A DNA stretch of 64,000 bases, taken from contig NW_001799026.1 of assembly GCF_000165425.1 (NCBI RefSeq), positions 124,001 to 188,000 of the forward strand, written 5' to 3'. Source of the DNA: Paramecium tetraurelia (Eukaryota; Ciliophora; Oligohymenophorea; Peniculida; Parameciidae). Of this stretch, positions 62,201 to 64,000 are shown piece after piece. Numbering within the stretch: position 1 is the stretch's first letter; each line of letters begins with the position of its first letter. Below the pieces are notes generated by a model. That model saw only the letters and a program-made list of their open reading frames with translations, made no database searches and was not told where the DNA came from. The position numbers and the translations under genes were made by a program.

Positions 62201-63275
62201 TCTATAAGACTAGGAAATTTAGGGGCATTTAGGTATTTGGACTCTAAATTTTTGGTATACAAATCCAAATCATCAGGCTTTGCACTGGATTATTCGTATT
62301 GGTTTTCTTCAATTCGAAACAATTATAAATTTTTAGAAGTGGTTTATGGTACTTTTGGATGGTGCTCTTGTTCAAAACCTGTGAACTTTTAGCCTTTGAT
62401 TTATTCTATTTTATATTATAGATTTGATTTAATAGGTTGAAGAGGGTCTCTAGCTGAGAGTAAGTACAGTTATTTGAGAATAGGGTGGGATGGAGACTGC
62501 AATGACTTTTATTCTTTGAGTTAGACTTCTCCAATTTAGGATTCACAAAAGAATTGGAGAACAGGAGTATTGCCAAATTTATGAGAAATCAAAGGTAGTA
62601 TCTGTGTACTTGAGTTATCAATAAACAAATCGAACAACCAAACGTTTTGATTGTCTAGTGTGATCTATTTTTATTTGGTATCAGTATCTTATAGTTCATA
62701 GTATTAATCTCCATCAACAAATTGCATTCCACTCAATTAAGAATGATAATTCAGCCATCCTTGAATGTGGAGTCCAGTGTTCTTTTGAGTAATGGAGTCA
62801 ACAATCACATATTTGGATTGCAATACGATTAATAATAGATAGAAATTTGAGTTTTCATAAAGATGAATATAACAATGCGTTAAATGCTACTAATAAATGA
62901 TGGGATTGTTTATTTGCTTATTGAACATCGATTTAAATTTTTATTTGGTGGAATCTGAGAGTCGACTACAATATGGTAATTTAGAGATATACTTGCGATA
63001 TCCGCTAATGAGTTTAGAGTAATCGTTGGTCTTCTATTTCATTATGTGATCAGATAGGAAATGGATATCTGTCCCAAAATTATTGATTACAGCCAGGATG
63101 TCATTTGGATTGATGCATGGCGATTGCTTGGGTAATTGTGAAATATGATTACTTGCATTTCACTGTTCTATGAGATGGATTCAAATAAGGGGGTGAGACT
63201 GGTATCAAAATATAGAGGGTTTCCTCTTACACAATTCAAATCCCTAAGCAATTCAACTGCAAATTAATTTAACAT
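59291..63275 (-). CDS. Large BTB/POZ protein with polyglutamine tract
   Basis: 1311 residues; introns 63127-63152 (26 nt, ends AAG) and 61198-61220 (23 nt). The N-terminal 270 residues are a folded region of unknown family (DILAVINNFGTDIHFLSD, YVIVDSITQKNTGLHIQGWL). A Ser/Asn/Gln-rich linker ends in a Gln/Tyr tract (61661-61800). The second intron falls just before a BTB/POZ domain: NEKFSDIVLLVNDYQYKSHK, VLIQVSNYFKELLE, LVYKYIYLGKLT. The C-terminal 500 residues are of unknown fold and end Gln-rich. BTB domains dimerise and often recruit cullin-3. An internal ATG at 61263 gives a shorter BTB protein; the upstream frame is open into it, so the long form is preferred. Confidence 0.75.
61661..61800 (-). 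repeat. Polyglutamine/tyrosine tract encoded by TAA/TAG
   Basis: On the coding (minus) strand about 25 of roughly 47 codons are TAA or TAG, mixed with CAA, CAG, TAT and TAC. With the ciliate code this is a Gln/Tyr-rich low-complexity stretch; in the plus strand it looks like an (att)n trinucleotide region. Confidence 0.85.
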
Positions 63276-63325
63276 ATATAAAAAGTTCAAATTTTATATT
63301 GAATTATTTTGATTAATCCATAATT

Positions 63326-64000
63326 TCATATATTACTTATCTTATAACTGCAATTGTAATTTGAAGTGATTCTTTGCTTGAAATCATCAGAGGTAGAAAC
63401 AGTGACTTCATCTCGGACAGCAAAGGTTTGTTCTTTGGATAGAGAGTTGCTCTTCACCTTATTGGCTAAATCATCAACACTTATTCCCATGGTTTAAGTG
63501 ATCATGCCTTGTCCATACACCTAAAGGGAGAGCTTTCCTGAAGTGAAAACCTTGTCATAAAATTAAAATAGATCCTGTTTTGTAACCATACCAATATACT
63601 GTGCAGCAATATCCTTTTCTTCAAATGCCAAATCATTATTCTTAATGTGTGACCAAGTGCTTCTTGCCTTGTCCTTAAGATTCTTCTCAACTTCCTTCAA
63701 TCCGGATATCTAAAATTATGATAGAATATATTACAGTGGTTGTTTTGAGTTCCTCAAATTATTGATCAGTCATCTCTTTCAATTCTCGTCCATAATTAAT
63801 TAAGAACTCTTCTATATGTTAATTCACAACATAGGGAGGTTTCGCTGTTCCCTAAACCAAAATTTGAGCACTGTCCAAACAGCCAACAGGCTTGAATTTG
63901 ACACTTACAACATAACCCAATTATAATTATGTACGCAAATAGGCATATGCTGCATTGTGGAGAATCTTATATAATAAATTCATCATTGCTAATTACTTCT
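63326..64000 (-). CDS. Insulin-degrading-enzyme-like M16 protease, C-terminal part
   Basis: About 216 residues visible, running off the right edge; one 25-nt intron (63710-63734); TGA 63326-63328. The sequence matches the C-terminal, catalytically inactive half of inverzincin M16 proteases: ILHNAAYAYLRTQLQLGYVV is the conserved RT-x2-QLGY region, followed by EEFLINYGRELKEMTDQQFE, KARSTWSHIKNNDLAFEEKD and FYDKVFTSGKLSLQVYGQG. The zinc-binding HxxEH half lies outside the window. These enzymes degrade short peptides such as insulin in a closed chamber. The next gene starts 50 bp away on the same strand. Confidence 0.88.

Noticed and set aside
63502-63690. 62-residue minus frame rich in Arg/Leu
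   Set aside because: Shifted shadow of the insulin-degrading-enzyme-like gene, whose correct frame is clear.

Overview
This window looks like macronuclear DNA of a ciliate, almost certainly a Paramecium. It is AT-rich. TAA and TAG lie inside nearly every gene where glutamine is expected, and only TGA ends genes: beta-tubulin at 52199-53582 reads correctly only this way. Nearly every gene is broken by tiny introns of 22-36 nt (GT...AG) whose removal restores the frame. Read with the standard code the window looks like scattered fragments; read with code 6 plus mini-introns it resolves into about 40 closely packed genes on both strands, often tens of bases apart. I saw no rRNA, tRNA, CRISPR array, operon or insertion sequence. 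All coordinates and splice joins were worked out by hand; for most spliced genes the summed exon length is a multiple of three.

Layout. 1-11 kb: a truncated membrane protein, a MORN protein, a Kelch protein, a small secreted Cys protein, an AGC-type kinase, a cyclic-nucleotide-binding protein head-to-head with a Ser/Asn-rich protein, and an MFS-like transporter. 11-23.5 kb: a 1324-residue type I membrane protein, an acidic Q/N-rich protein, a small hypothetical gene, a membrane hybrid histidine kinase and a second Kelch-like protein. 23.5-33 kb: a frameshifted CTD-phosphatase pseudogene, a heat-shock factor, a paralogue of the MFS-like transporter, a pseudokinase, ribosomal protein L11 and an LMBR1-family protein. 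33-44 kb: a REEP-like protein, hypothetical genes, a multi-pass RING E3 ligase, a B-box protein, a voltage-sensor/phosphodiesterase fusion and a DBF4-type zinc-finger protein. 44-52 kb: glycogen branching enzyme, a coiled-coil SH3 protein, and a protein with a starch-binding domain fused to trehalose-6-phosphate synthase/phosphatase-like domains. 52-64 kb: beta-tubulin, a damaged membrane-protein gene, a NEDD1-like WD40 protein, a hypothetical gene, a Pumilio protein, a 1311-residue BTB protein with a polyglutamine tract written in TAA/TAG, and the 3' end of an insulin-degrading-enzyme-like protease.

There is no operon logic, but some neighbours fit together: two reserve-carbohydrate genes near each other (branching enzyme and CBM20-TPS), beta-tubulin near a gamma-tubulin-recruitment factor, and several cyclic-nucleotide, kinase and membrane-signalling genes. 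The most striking single gene is 40876-42859, where an S1-S4 voltage-sensor-like domain without a pore is joined to a cyclic nucleotide phosphodiesterase catalytic domain.
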